A stretch of DNA of 64,000 nt from positions 347,532 to 411,531 of the forward strand of contig NW_019776079.1 of assembly GCF_001039355.2 (NCBI RefSeq). Direction: 5' to 3'. Below the pieces are notes generated by a model. That model was not told the DNA's origin. It ran no database searches and saw nothing but the letters and a program-made list of their open reading frames with translations. Position numbers and translations under genes: made by a program. Position 1 is the stretch's first letter. Each line of letters starts with the position of its first letter. Positions 51,927-62,057 of the stretch are shown here, one piece after another. The stretch is from Lingula anatina. Taxonomy: Eukaryota; Brachiopoda; Lingulata; Lingulida; Lingulidae.

Positions 51927-52713
51927 CAATCAATCATCATTGTTCAAGAGTCAAGGGATGAGTGTTGGAATACTGAGAATTAAAACATTTTTAGTATTCA
52001 AGTAATGCCAAGCAAAATGGTCATTTTAATAAAAATGTATGGCTCTCTTAGTTATAATTTCTAACTCCAAAAACAATTTGCATCTATCATGAGCTTGTTC
52101 AACAGTTACCTCCAACAAAATGAACTGAGGATATTTTACTTACAGGGCAGAAATCTATACTCTGTACAACTCTGTTCAATTCATTGCTCAGGAAATCATG
52201 GCTGATAATCAGCAAAGCCTTATGTATATCATAGGCTTCACTTAAAGAACGCAGGAGAAATTTCAAATACTGTATCCTGTCATGAACCTGCACGACAATT
52301 ACAACACTGTTTGGGGTGAACTGTAGCTTGAATTTGTCTAAATTGTAAACAAGTTCTTCCTGGTTGACTCTGTCCATTGCAAGTTTAATAGCTGTTTTGT
52401 TGCTTTCATCTATATCTTCCCAAGTGTGTTCTATTTTCTTGTTGGCTTTGTTTGTTACCATTCCCTTAATATTAGCAATGTCTGAGACATTAGTCCTTTG
52501 GTTGCTCAATTTGTCTCCAGTTAATGCATTTTGAGCCTTGACCACAGAGCGGATTTCTTGAGAAAATGTGGCACGTTGACCACCCTGCAAGGTATCTGCT
52601 CCATCCATGGGATGTGTATGCTGATACACAAAGAGATGAACATTAAATATTATAAAAAGGACAACTGTTGCAGAGAGCAGAGCCCTTATTACTCTGGAGG
52701 GGTGGATCCTCAT
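43993..52713 (-). CDS. MGAT2: MGAT2, alpha-1,6-mannosyl-glycoprotein 2-beta-N-acetylglucosaminyltransferase (493 aa)
   Basis: Nine coding exons in gene order: 52713-52144, 51787-51690, 51465-51366, 50371-50241, 48730-48655, 47592-47533, 45702-45613, 45044-44920, 44224-43993 (stop TAG). The phases close to 1482 bases; human is 447 aa. The enzyme adds the second GlcNAc branch to the N-glycan core in the medial Golgi, converting hybrid to complex glycans. It is type II: a short basic tail, a hydrophobic anchor (about residues 10-30), a stem with NVS and NKT sequons, then the catalytic domain. Conserved motifs: VVIVVQVHDRIQYL, CPRD, GHYREAKYAQTKHHWFWK, the acidic metal-binding LEEDHYVAPDF (277-287), HNMGMAMDRNWW, FDDYNWDWSLQY, RVFHIGECG and GGWGDIRDHELC. 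The human gene has an intronless coding region; this one does not. Exon 47592-47533 (20 residues) fits less well than the others. Confidence 0.96.
44247..44492. repeat. Dispersed repeat, TTAAAGATGCAT family, copy 2 (shortened)
   Basis: Matches 31333-31718 end to end with an internal deletion. It starts at CTTAAAGATGCAT right beside the last MGAT2 exon, and its right end is interrupted by the MITE at 44493. Confidence 0.75.
44493..44667. mobile_element. MITE-like element, GGCCGCATTC family, copy 2
   Basis: The ends GGCTGCACTCAGAACAGTG and CACTGTTCTGAATGCGGCC are inverted repeats, extending inward through ACTAGTC and CAAATATGGC. TAT flanks both ends, as in the copy at 20275-20465. 175 bases, in the last MGAT2 intron. 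Confidence 0.85.
45160..45520. repeat. Dispersed repeat, copy 1 (shared with 54480-55320)
   Basis: Shares ACAATTTTCC, CCAATGGTT, ACATTCAAAGTTAGT, ACAAGCACAGATTTCAGAATAAT, GTGGTAAAATGGAA, ACAATGTATTTATTGTGAAAT and AATCTCA with the two sides of the second gap. It lies in the MGAT2 intron between the exons at 44920-45044 and 45613-45702. No coding capacity. Confidence 0.8.
46796..47090. repeat. (TA)n followed by degenerate ~30-base minisatellite
   Basis: A (TA)n run to about 46819 is followed by loosely repeated units around CTGTCCAATRCTGCACTGATAAT. These recur as TGCTATCCAACAC, TGCTGTCCAATACTGC, TGCTGTCCAATGC, TGTTGTCGAATGC and ATTGTCCAACACC. It lies in an MGAT2 intron. Confidence 0.75.
49175..49431. 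mobile_element. Fold-back MITE, near-perfect 257-bp palindrome, TAA target duplication
   Basis: The arms begin GGCTTCGTTCACATGCAATG and end CATTGCATGTGAACGAAGCC. They pair over about 118 bases with only one short mismatched patch (about 49223-49234 against 49376-49384) and a centre near ATAAGTTACTATA. The inner arms are unusually GC-rich (CCCGCCGCGTAATTACTGGC). TAA lies directly outside each end (49172-49174, 49432-49434). Non-coding, in the MGAT2 intron between the exons at 48655-48730 and 50241-50371. TAA duplication fits PIF/Harbinger-type mobilisation. Confidence 0.93.
49811..50039. mobile_element. MITE-like element, GGGCTCATTCC ends, TAA target duplication
   Basis: The ends GGGCTCATTCCTATTGAAAC and GTTTCAATAGGAATGAGCCC are exact inverted repeats. 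The inner arms remain alignable (ACTCTTGCTGAATGCAATCAG against CTGATTACATTAAGCAAGAGT). TAA flanks both sides (49808-49810, 50040-50042). It is in the same MGAT2 intron as the fold-back element. 229 bases, non-coding. Confidence 0.92.
50815..50868. repeat. Perfect tandem duplication, 27 bases
   Basis: ATGGATTTATCTTATTACC plus AACCAAAA occurs twice back to back in an MGAT2 intron. Confidence 0.97.
50904..50960. repeat. Truncated copy of the 1861-2087 repeat
   Basis: GAAAAGCACTCAGAGAGCGC followed by AGACCTTTGCCAAAGC matches the left end of the repeat at 1861, but only for about 60 bases. Confidence 0.75.
51889..51925. repeat. (AAT)n microsatellite
   Basis: About 12 AAT units in the first coding intron of MGAT2. 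Confidence 0.95.
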
Positions 52714-54479
52714 TCTTTCTCAGCAGGCCACAAATATGGTACCTTCTGTCAGCTGAGAAACTTGTCCAAGATATGAGGTACCTCAACTACTGTGTACATA
52801 TTCTAGGCTTTGTTTGATTGGATTTTACCATCACGTGAATACCATCTGTCCTTGTTTTAACTGCTAAATCATATGCATCCTGGGTAATGAATTACTAAAA
52901 TGCACACATGCAGTTCTGAACTCCATATCAAATTGACCAGCAGATCTGTTATATCTGTGAAAAGCTTCTACTGCAAGAACCCCTCTACATGTTCACAGGA
53001 AGGACCTCAACCTGAAAGGGAGAAATTACCCTTTAATGATCAATAATTTGTATCATCAGTGCAAGCATGACGTATATGCATATAAACTACCTTTACACAG
53101 CCAGTACATACTCATTGAAGTCTAGACATAATAAAGTAGCTATGAATCAGCATGACAACCATTTCTTGTAAGATTTTCAAATCAAGGACAAATATAAGGT
53201 CTACCTCATAATGGAATGACACACCTGTATTAAGCATTCCTATGGGTTAACATATTAAGAGACAAAACCACTTTTTTCTACCTTTGTTTTTCACCACTTG
53301 CATCAAAGCATGCATTAAAAACCATAAGGGATTTTTATTTTGCTACACAGCAAATGACAGAATCTAACAAAAACAGAAGTAAACATCTTTAAATCTCACC
53401 TGCATGTGATTTGAAGTAAATCCTGTCCATTCTCTTCAGGCTTTAGATAAAGTCAGTATCACAGAAAATCTCAACTAAAACAGAAATGAAATTGGGATGT
53501 TAAATGGAGAACAATAAAGTGCCAGTAAATATCACAAAAAGCAATAACCTTTTTAAAAAATCCAGTTGTGCTTATCTTTGGATTTGTTCTGCATTTTATC
53601 CACAGTGAACTACAGTAAAAGATTTTAATTAAAACAAAAATGTGATTTTGCATTTACTCTTTATCTGAATTTTAAAGCAAAAAGAAATGAAAGTCAATGC
53701 TGCCTTTTCACTGCAAACTTCACATGGTCTCATGCCTTTTTGATTAACCTAAAACAATTAACTAAGTTACACATTTTGTACAATTTTAATGTTAAATCAG
53801 TGTTTTTCCTGTCACTCATTGTGTATCACTGTGATTTCTACACTTTCTTGCAAAGTAAAGTAGTAATAGAGTAAACAAATTTGTAGGGAAACAATGGTGA
53901 CAAAGATTGCAAAAGCACAGACTGGCACCGGTGACCATTATTTATATACAACACTAAACAGTTGTTTTACCTATGTCCAGTTGAAAAAAAATTTAATGCA
54001 ATCTTAGTTCACATAAAAATATTTGTAAACTCGTGTTTCAATTCCTACAGAATTACTGGCACATTTTTTTCTGCTGCACATGGCGTCTCACATTAAAGCC
54101 ACAAACCTTATGCCTTATCTTTATAACAATCCATGAAAATATATTACCTGTCAACCAACAAGGCCCACTAATTAAACCATCCCTTCTTTTTTATTCTATT
54201 ATTTTCTTCTTTTTGTAGACTCATCAATCATTGAAAGCCACACAATGTATAATCTTCCTCCCTAATCATCCAAAACCCACTCCATTTATTGTCCACATTT
54301 CAAAGGCTTCAACAGATTTCCATTAAATTTTACTAGGACAAATGTATATAGAAACTGATACTTTTTCCCTTACAATGACAAATTGTTGATAACAATGTTC
54401 AGTGGATGAAATGCTAGGGGTCGGTTTTCCAGATAGTTTTAATTTCAGGTAGTTTTAATTTCTTAACTGACAATAATTT

Positions 54480-54860
54480 TACTTATAAGGATAACAACTG
54501 TTCATTTTGGCCAAAAACAGAATTTTCCTGTGGTAAACGACAATTTTCCTACTCTTACCAATGGTTAATGAATCCATTTCTACATTCAAAGTTAGTTTCT
54601 TTCTAAAAAGTTGTTTCTATGAGTTGTTTACAATATAGGCCTTTTTATTGTGAAATATAGATCTCATACGCAATGCATGCACTGGAACTGATCAATCTGA
54701 TGAAACTTTGCCCGTTTTCTTATTCTTTCTCATTCCTTGAAACAGAGATAATTTTCGGTCAACTAGCTGTCAACCTGGCTGCGATGGTACGAATACACCC
54801 AAGCTACAAATGTCAATCAAAAGGTTGTTGATTCGATTTCACATCACATGAATTTCTTTT
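54480..54860. repeat. Dispersed repeat, copy 2 left part, and tRNA-like SINE candidate, up to the gap
   Basis: 54480-54610 matches 45160-45280 (ACAATTTTCC, CCAATGGTT, ACATTCAAAGTTAGT). The 54762-54842 stretch ends with AATCAAAAGGTTGTTGATTCGATTTC, which resembles the T-arm and B box of tRNA-derived SINEs. Confidence 0.5.
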
Positions 54861-55127
54861 NNNNNNNNNNNNNNNNNNNNNNNNNNNNNNNNNNNNNNNN
54901 NNNNNNNNNNNNNNNNNNNNNNNNNNNNNNNNNNNNNNNNNNNNNNNNNNNNNNNNNNNNNNNNNNNNNNNNNNNNNNNNNNNNNNNNNNNNNNNNNNNN
55001 NNNNNNNNNNNNNNNNNNNNNNNNNNNNNNNNNNNNNNNNNNNNNNNNNNNNNNNNNNNNNNNNNNNNNNNNNNNNNNNNNNNNNNNNNNNNNNNNNNNN
55101 NNNNNNNNNNNNNNNNNNNNNNNNNNN
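54861..55127. other. Assembly gap (267 N)
   Basis: A run of N bounded by T-rich sequence (TTCTTTT on the left, a T run on the right), so a homopolymer probably stopped assembly. Confidence 1.
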
Positions 55128-55320
55128 TTTTTTTTTTTGTAGTAATATCTTGAGAGATTATTACTGAGTATAGCCATCTATGGAGGTCATGTTGTCCGAT
55201 GACAAGCACAGATTTCAGAATAATCGCTATAACTGTTTTTGTGGTAAAATGGAACATATTTCTATGAGTTGTTTACAATGTATTTATTGTGAAATATAAA
55301 TCTCACATGAAGAGTATAGT
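55128..55320. repeat. Dispersed repeat, copy 2 right part
   Basis: Matches about 45340-45520 (GAGATTATTA, TAGCCATC, ACAAGCACAGATTTCAGAATAAT, GTGGTAAAATGGAA, ACAATGTATTTATTGTGAAAT). Confidence 0.75.
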
Positions 55321-55880
55321 TATCCCTTTAATTTTGCCCTCTGTTTTTTCTCTTCTTTGAACCTCTGTTGTACAATTTAAAAGAGAAGGAAAATAAGCAA
55401 CTACATTCATTAATGTCTTGAACTAAACTGAAATAAAACTAGGAACAGAAGGGACACAAGTTCAAATGGCTAAAAGGAACAGTAGGTTTCATCAACAGTG
55501 ATGAACTGCTCTAGAATGAATCTCAGGTTATCCATGGTGCTTTTAAATATTATAATGACCACAAAGTAGAAACATTGTAATACATATTTTTATTTATCAA
55601 AGTCATAATAAAACTTCATAAAATAACAATCCTTCAAACAAGCCAGCCAAAGCTGACAAATGCACAGTCACCCTAAATCAGTTTAACCATAAAAACTGAA
55701 AAAATAAAAGAATAAATTAAAAATTCCTGTCACGCCTTAAAATTTTAACAAGAACATAGGCTACTTTAAGAACAAGTTTATCCTCGGCCTAACAGATCCG
55801 CATATCATCTGCTCTGAATGCAGCCATAGTTATCACAACTAGACATGATCCTTTAATGTATATTTATATTTATGTAAATG

Positions 55881-55906
55881 AAAAAAAAAAAAAAAAAAAA
55901 AAAAAA
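55881..55906. repeat. Poly(A) tract, 26 bases
   Basis: Uninterrupted A run in the intergenic region. No element could be tied to it. Confidence 0.95.
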
Positions 55907-56015
55907 CAATGGAAGGCCTCAGAACAAATCCAGGACTAGCTTTTAACCGAACATGCATTGTACGGAGAAAATGTGATGATGTGGACACACTTGGGTGATG
56001 GTAACATGTACTCAC

Positions 56016-56069
56016 TGTATAGACACTAATCGCAGTATTGAAGAAGATTACAATACCAAGAGCAAGCAT
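56016..56069 (-). other. Possible alternative first coding exon of MGAT2 (membrane anchor)
   Basis: The minus strand encodes MLALGIVIFFNTAISVYT ending exactly at a consensus donor (ACA then GTGAGT). This hydrophobic stretch resembles the MGAT2 anchor. The phase (0) would fit an in-exon 3' splice site (GTGTATCAG) before HTHPMDG in the main MGAT2 first exon. No transcript support is available, and the open frame upstream lacks another ATG. Confidence 0.25.
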
Positions 56070-56374
56070 ATTTACCTTTAGTCTCCACAGCAGACTGGCA
56101 CTAGTATTTCTGTTTTGTTGCTCAGTATGACATAGACACACACCCTATTCATTTTCTCTAAATTCCTGCAAAAGCCTCTCACACTATGATAGTCTGGAAA
56201 CAGTTGCTTAAATCATGTGGTCTTAACTTAATATTCACATTTATCAATGGTTTTCCGATAGTAGTTGGCAGGCTCCCTATACACCACATGCATCTCACAG
56301 TCATTTCCAAAATAGGTCCTGTAAAAGTCCTTTTGTTTTGAAATAAGCCCCACAGTATGAGTATTATAAATGAT

Positions 56375-56440
56375 ACCAAGTGGTTTCTACATAACTGGTC
56401 ACCTTATATAAAGTGGCTTCTACATAACTGGTAATATAAG
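56375..56440. repeat. Short tandem duplication, about 33 bases
   Basis: AAGTGGTTTCTACATAACTGG and AAGTGGCTTCTACATAACTGG are adjacent, with one mismatch across the core. Confidence 0.85.
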
Positions 56441-56654
56441 GCTGTATTCCCAGAGCTTTTAGATCGGTCTATCCCCGCGGGGAGTCTCACTAGATGACTG
56501 TCAGATAATCCAGCTTAAATATCCGTCCTGCCTACTACAAACTGTAAGGGGGTAATTAACTTTTGTGTCCGCCCGGCTGACAGCTATTTAGCGTGAACCC
56601 CCAGGGAATTAGGTCGATCTAAAGTAGATCAATCTAATCTCTGGAAATGGGGTC
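56440..56654. mobile_element. MITE-like element, diverged relative of 13280-13533
   Basis: Imperfect inverted repeats at the ends (GGCTGTATTCCCAGAG against CTCTGGAAATGGGGTC). A central GCCTACTACAAACTGTAAGG and GGTAATTAA parallel GCCTACTGAAGCTGCTAGGG and GTTAATTAA in the transporter intron. TAA flanks both ends. Confidence 0.65.
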
Positions 56655-59234
56655 TAAGATATTATCTTACTGCTTATCCCCATATATGATGGATCTTACC
56701 TTCAACTATAGCTTAACCATGAGCCTAGGACCTCAATCACTGTGGCAGAAAGTAATTTGGTCTGTATATGTTCATACGGTTTTAATACCCTCTTATCATT
56801 CCCATAGGAAAGCTGTTGTTAAATTGACTTTTATTAGCAACAGGCTGATTCCGAACTAATCTCAATGATATTCCTGTTCAAAGTTCCACCAAGAGTCAAA
56901 CACAAACCAAAAATACATCAGTCACAGAGACACTTGCTGGGTCCTGGTCTCATTCCAAGCACTAGTGAAGACGGGTCAGCAACTCAAATGAAATGTGGGT
57001 ATTATTCAAGCCAAATGTACAATTAATGCTTTCAAACTTATCCCTTTGATGCCTTTAATAATTTTTAGCAATCAATTCTTTTTTTTTTTCAAATTTCTAG
57101 TGCTGTATTTGTTTAAAAAAATCATTGGTAAAGAAAGCCTACTAGTAACTGTTTCAAAATGTTTCTCGTTTTCAGGAGACCCAAGAGCCTGCAATACCCC
57201 CAAACTCATTGTAACTCAGAGACGGCACAAACCAGCATCTTTCCCGTGTCTCTGACAACAATTATGTATAATATGGTTACTTGCTTGCAGGATTTTCCCT
57301 AAGATCTGGGGTACTGGGAGTCCTAATTGCAAATCTTTAACTTCGTCACCAATTTACAGGGTGTCTAAACCAAACAAGTCCCCAACCGGTCATTTCCAAA
57401 AAAAATTCTTAAAGCGTCCACCCATATAGGCAATTTTGAGGCCAGTGGCCATCCAAATGATGGCTGGCTGGCTCTCTGGGGGAAAGCCTTGCTTGCTTGA
57501 GAAGTAAGAATTGGAATAACGCCTGACACAAGTGGCCTGAATCAACACTGGCAATCTCTTGGCCCATTAAACTAGTATGCACAAATGTTCAATGCAGTTT
57601 TATTCATAAATAAGCTGGTTATCCTTATTATTTACTGAGAGAATACAGTACCCATATATTTAATCAATCTTGTTCCTCAGGAAAAAGATTAACCTGTGAT
57701 TATTGGTGACATGACCGGAGTATGACATAAGACCATGATAAAATCCAAAACATAATGATTTCTCACCTTTCTTAGAATCTTTTTTATTGGGGCATCTTAA
57801 AATTGCTTCTTCTAATTTTCATTAGTCTTTTAATTTTGAAAGTTCATTGGCAAATGACAAGCAATGATGTAGAAAATGGGATCATGGATTAATTAACATT
57901 TTTTTTTATTTGGCCAAATAACATGGCTTTTTAAGGACAGGCCTACGTCAATACTAAGATGTGTTTCCAAATATATTACTGATTACGGTCTTGATGTTTT
58001 CATAAGCTGGGATTGCACTCTGCGCCCACAGGCTGTTCTACAATGATATATACACTTCAAAAATTTCCTAACAAAAAAAAAATTTAAATAACCTTTTACA
58101 TTTCTAGTAACTAGAATACTGAAATTGTCATGTCAAAGCAGTTTTATCTTTAAAAAGCCACAAACAGAGCAGAGTTTTGAAGTTGAAGTTGATTAATAAA
58201 AATGCTTGTCCATTTTTTTCCGTCCGTAATGGTGATCAATAACCAATATTTCTCAAAAACTAATAGATGTTATTTCAAGTTTTTTGGTCACAAGTTTAGG
58301 CTTGCACTTATCAATATTCCTGCCAAATGTGAACAATGTATGTATTATAGTTCTTGTTGAATTTATTTTTAAAGTGTCAAAATTCCGTCCGTAATGCAAA
58401 ACGAATACCACGGAATGCCCCATATTCATTTTGATTCCCATCAAAAAAGTTGAAATATGGAGCTACAATTATCATATAAGCTCTAACATATTGGAAACTG
58501 GTTACCAGTAAGTGAATCTATCATTATTTTAGACATCTATCAGCATCTTTAAGCTCAATTTAGGACCAAAGAGGTCTAAGTAATCTTTTAATGAATAACT
58601 GTGCCAAAAAAAGAAAAAAAGTGCTGCATTAGCCTTTTTAATGCTCTTGGCAGAGAAGAACTGTTTTGAATTAAATAAATTTCAAAAGCCAAGCTCCCCT
58701 CTTCCAGATTATTGGCTCAGAAATAAGATCAACACATTATAAAAGCACCAACATGTTAAAATATTCTAAAGATTACATATTTTTACTAAATTAATGATTC
58801 TCTTTACTTGGGGTGACACACCAATCTCAATAGTGCTACATATTTTGAGTTTGATACTGCTGGCAAACTTGAAAGTTTGTCAATGTATTCTCATCTATCC
58901 TCCTCTATGCAAAGGATAAGAAGAGTTATCTTAGTATGTCAGATTAACTCAGATACACAGGTGGGAAGGATCAATAACCAAAGTTCTTTATATATGTACT
59001 GAGATCCCAAAAATGATCCACTTTTAAATATACACATGGTAATTGCTGTTTGGGTTTCATAAAGACATTAATTCCTGAGGCAGATACTGGGTCTTTCCGT
59101 AGTAGTATTTTATATCTACTGATTAATGTTCACTACTATATACATGTGAAAGTATAGGATGTAGTGCATATGTCACTCATTACGACTTAAGATATATTTA
59201 CAATGAACTATCATACTGGGTAGATTGATCCAAT

Positions 59235-59236
<2 letters not shown>

Positions 59237-59310
<74 letters not shown>

Positions 59311-59311
59311 T
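59237..59311. repeat. (TA)n(TG)n microsatellite
   Basis: About 29 TA units followed by about 8 GT units. Confidence 0.97.
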
Positions 59312-59442
59312 TCAAGGATCCATTCTGTAACAAATGAGCAAGTAGTAGTTGGTTGTGCCATGAAATATTGGTGCAATTCCAACTCACAGTTTCTCACAGG
59401 GTAGTACATTATACCTCAACGCCTGGGCTAATTTGGCCAGTG

Positions 59443-59486
59443 GGATTGACGCCATGTATAAGCAGGATTGACGCCAAGTATAAGCA
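59443..59486. repeat. Tandem 22-base duplication
   Basis: GGATTGACGCCATGTATAAG plus CA, then the same with one change (CCAAGT). Confidence 0.95.
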
Positions 59487-59867
59487 CCTATTGTATAACA
59501 TTATACCTTATCATCAAGCCACAAGTCAAATCAACATTAATACCAACAATTCTGTTACTATTGTGTCACTATAGAAGTCAACAGGGTTATAAGATTCAAC
59601 CTAATATCAAAATAGTAACACACACCATCCTCTACAAGATATATAACAGAGGGTACTATGGTCAAATCAGGTGTTAAATGTACATCCACCACTTAGTTTT
59701 GCTCAGCTCTAGGGTTACAACTAACGAAACTTGGCACGTCTGGCCGGCATACGTTGTAATCACAACACTAAAATATACTGTCAGACTTCACATACATCTT
59801 TTTACAGCTTAAAGATTTGGTTTAATTGTTTTTCAGAGTTAACGTATCTGCACTGTATTCTGACCAC

Positions 59868-59955
59868 AAAATAGACATTTGTCTACTCTTCAGCTTGCTC
59901 GTTGGAGACGGAAAATAGACATTTGTCTACTCTTCAGCTTGCTCGTTGGAGACGG
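59868..59955. repeat. Perfect tandem 44-base duplication
   Basis: AAAATAGACATTTGTCTACT through CTCGTTGGAGACGG occurs twice with no difference, starting at 59868 and 59912. Confidence 0.97.
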
Positions 59956-60133
59956 CTCCTTAAAGTTAAACTCAGCTAAAGCTACATTACGAACAGTGGC
60001 GCCCTGTTCACATACAAGACATTTAGATTAATCAAAAGAAATTCCAGAATATAAGTACCTATTGAGAGTTGCTTAAACACCGGGAAAATGCATTTTGTTG
60101 CCAAAATCCAACAGATGATTATAGCCGTCTTAC

Positions 60134-60240
60134 CTCAAACCCACTCCTGTTCGAAGCTTGTCAAATGGAGGTTGCACCCTTGACCTTGAACTAGATAGAG
60201 GGCTACACAAGCTACGGTAAACACAGTTGCGTTATGACTA
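60134..60240 (-). other. Possible non-coding first exon of MGAT2
   Basis: On the minus strand a strong donor (GGTTTGAG then GTAAGA) lies at 60134. No coding gene lies between here and MGAT2 on this strand. The upstream limit is arbitrary. Confidence 0.25.
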
Positions 60241-60902
60241 ACAGGTCTTTCTTACTGCAGTGCCGGCAGATATTTTCCAATTACCATCGTTCATTATTAA
60301 TGGTACACGTTGGCACCAAAGAGAAATGGTTGAAAAGCCCGTATTCTAGCACATTCAAATGTTGGCCACGAAGACATTTCTCCGACTGAATAATTAATTA
60401 TAACGAGACTAATTAATTGAGTGTGTTTTAGGCCTACTGAAAGACTCTAATTCAGAAAATATAGCTGCTTGTTTTCTAAAATTTAATCAACATGACAGTG
60501 CAGGGCATTGTTAACAAGAACAATAAATTTAAAACAATTCGTATTTATTTTGTGAACGATTCCGTTTAGACAATTCTTTTAAAAGTTTAAAAGCTTTTGG
60601 GAAATCATTTAAATTGATTTTTTTTTTCAAATTTAACTACATTTAATTGTGATATTTTATCAAAAAATGTGTGATTTTTTAAACATTTTTTTCAAAAATG
60701 CTACTTAATAGACCTATAGTGGAGTATGCGGTTATCCAGTCTGAATGAGGGATAGTACTAGTAGAGCCCCCAGCACGAAAAAAATACTAAAAAAATTAAC
60801 ATCTTTTTTTCTAATGCATATTTGGTGGCATATAAAATTCATGAAAAGTTTAAGTTGTCTCTCTAAAGAAACGTCAGTTATACTAGTAGGCCTAACCAAA
60901 TA

Positions 60903-61167
60903 CACACAGTGGGCAATAGAAGTGTCGCCAGTGTCACCCCTACTGAACCAATACTTTGGGGGAGATAAATTACTGTGGAATGGTATGCTCCTGGTATCAT
61001 TTTATTAACATCAAATTTCACAAAAATACCAACAATACAATTCCATGGTACAGCGGTTTTATACTCATTAGTCACATTATAAGTAGACCAGGCATTATAA
61101 CTACTCAAGATCTACCTACTTTGATTACTCTGGTTCAGGGGGTGACACTTCTATTGTCCATTGTGTG
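60903..61167. mobile_element. MITE-like element with TA flanks (Tc1/mariner-like)
   Basis: The ends CACACAGTGGGCAATAGAAG and CTTCTATTGTCCATTGTGTG are inverted repeats with two mismatches, continuing into GTGTCACCCC and CTGAACCA. TA lies directly outside both ends. 265 bases, non-coding. Confidence 0.82.
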
Positions 61168-62057
61168 TAGGTAGAAGTAAAAAAAAAAAGTGGATTTTTT
61201 TCTCATAAGCGAGTGAAATTTTCCGCTGTATCTACGTCGGTCTCACAAATTTGCCCTTATTAAAAGACGGTGCGATGGAAATTTACTGTGACTTGAGTTT
61301 TTATGTTTTAGACAATAAATAGTGCCTATAAGTCATGATAAGTATTCATTTTAACGAGAAACAATAGGACTATACATTTGATAGTATGTATGTCTTCACG
61401 TAATATAATTGCTGTATTTTGAATGCAGAAAAATGAAATTTATACACGAAAAAAATATGCTTTTGCCTAGGGTGGAACTACATTTAGAGGAATTTATGTA
61501 CAGGTACGTGCAGATCCAGTATGTCGAGAAGGGGGCATGGGTCCATTCATTCAAGAATGATTCTCCGCAAAACACTGAAAACACGCTATCGCATATTTCG
61601 AAAACACTTTTAAAAGAAATAACAAAATTTTCCCAAATTTTTTGATAAATTTTCTTGGAAGTCAACGTGTACTGTATACTTAAACACTCTCTGCTTGATT
61701 AAAACATCTACAGTGAACCCAGTGGAACTTTCATTTAAAATGCTCCTTTTGTTGTGGTACGAATTTTGTTTCGTCGCGCATCCGGATGATAAATCAAGTG
61801 TGAATAAAGGCATATGATAAACAGCCTCTTGGTGTTTATTATCCCCAACACACGAGCCGCCGGAAACTATGCTTAATCAATATTTATCGGTGACAAAGTT
61901 GCGGTGGCACCAGCGGTTCGACGACTTCCGCGTGCTACCCACTTTCTCGGCAAATGCACGGAACTTCCGAGTCAGGAAATGTTTTTGACATACCGCGAAA
62001 AATAGAACAACCCACTTTATACATACTTGCTCTGTTTTCACCAGTTCATAGAGAGAA

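Larger units (their letters stand above)
52714..62057. other. 9.3 kb region without confident coding gene, between MGAT2 and the beta-lactamase-like gene
   Basis: The two flanking genes diverge from here. On the minus strand there are possible MGAT2 leader exons: a 3' splice site CCTTTCAG before 53012, a donor (GCAG then GTGAGA) near 53398, and a donor GTTTGAG then GTAAGA at 60134. The rest holds repeats, one gap and short non-convincing reading frames. No RNA gene was recognised. Confidence 0.5.

Noticed and set aside
54048-54115. ATGGCGTCTCA context resembling sequence at 51318 (MGAT2 exon antisense side)
   Set aside because: The match is short and does not continue; not enough to call an exon copy.
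56995-57255. Plus-strand frame after a 3' splice-like TTTTCAG near 57175
   Set aside because: No recognised protein family, no partner exon and ordinary AT-rich composition.
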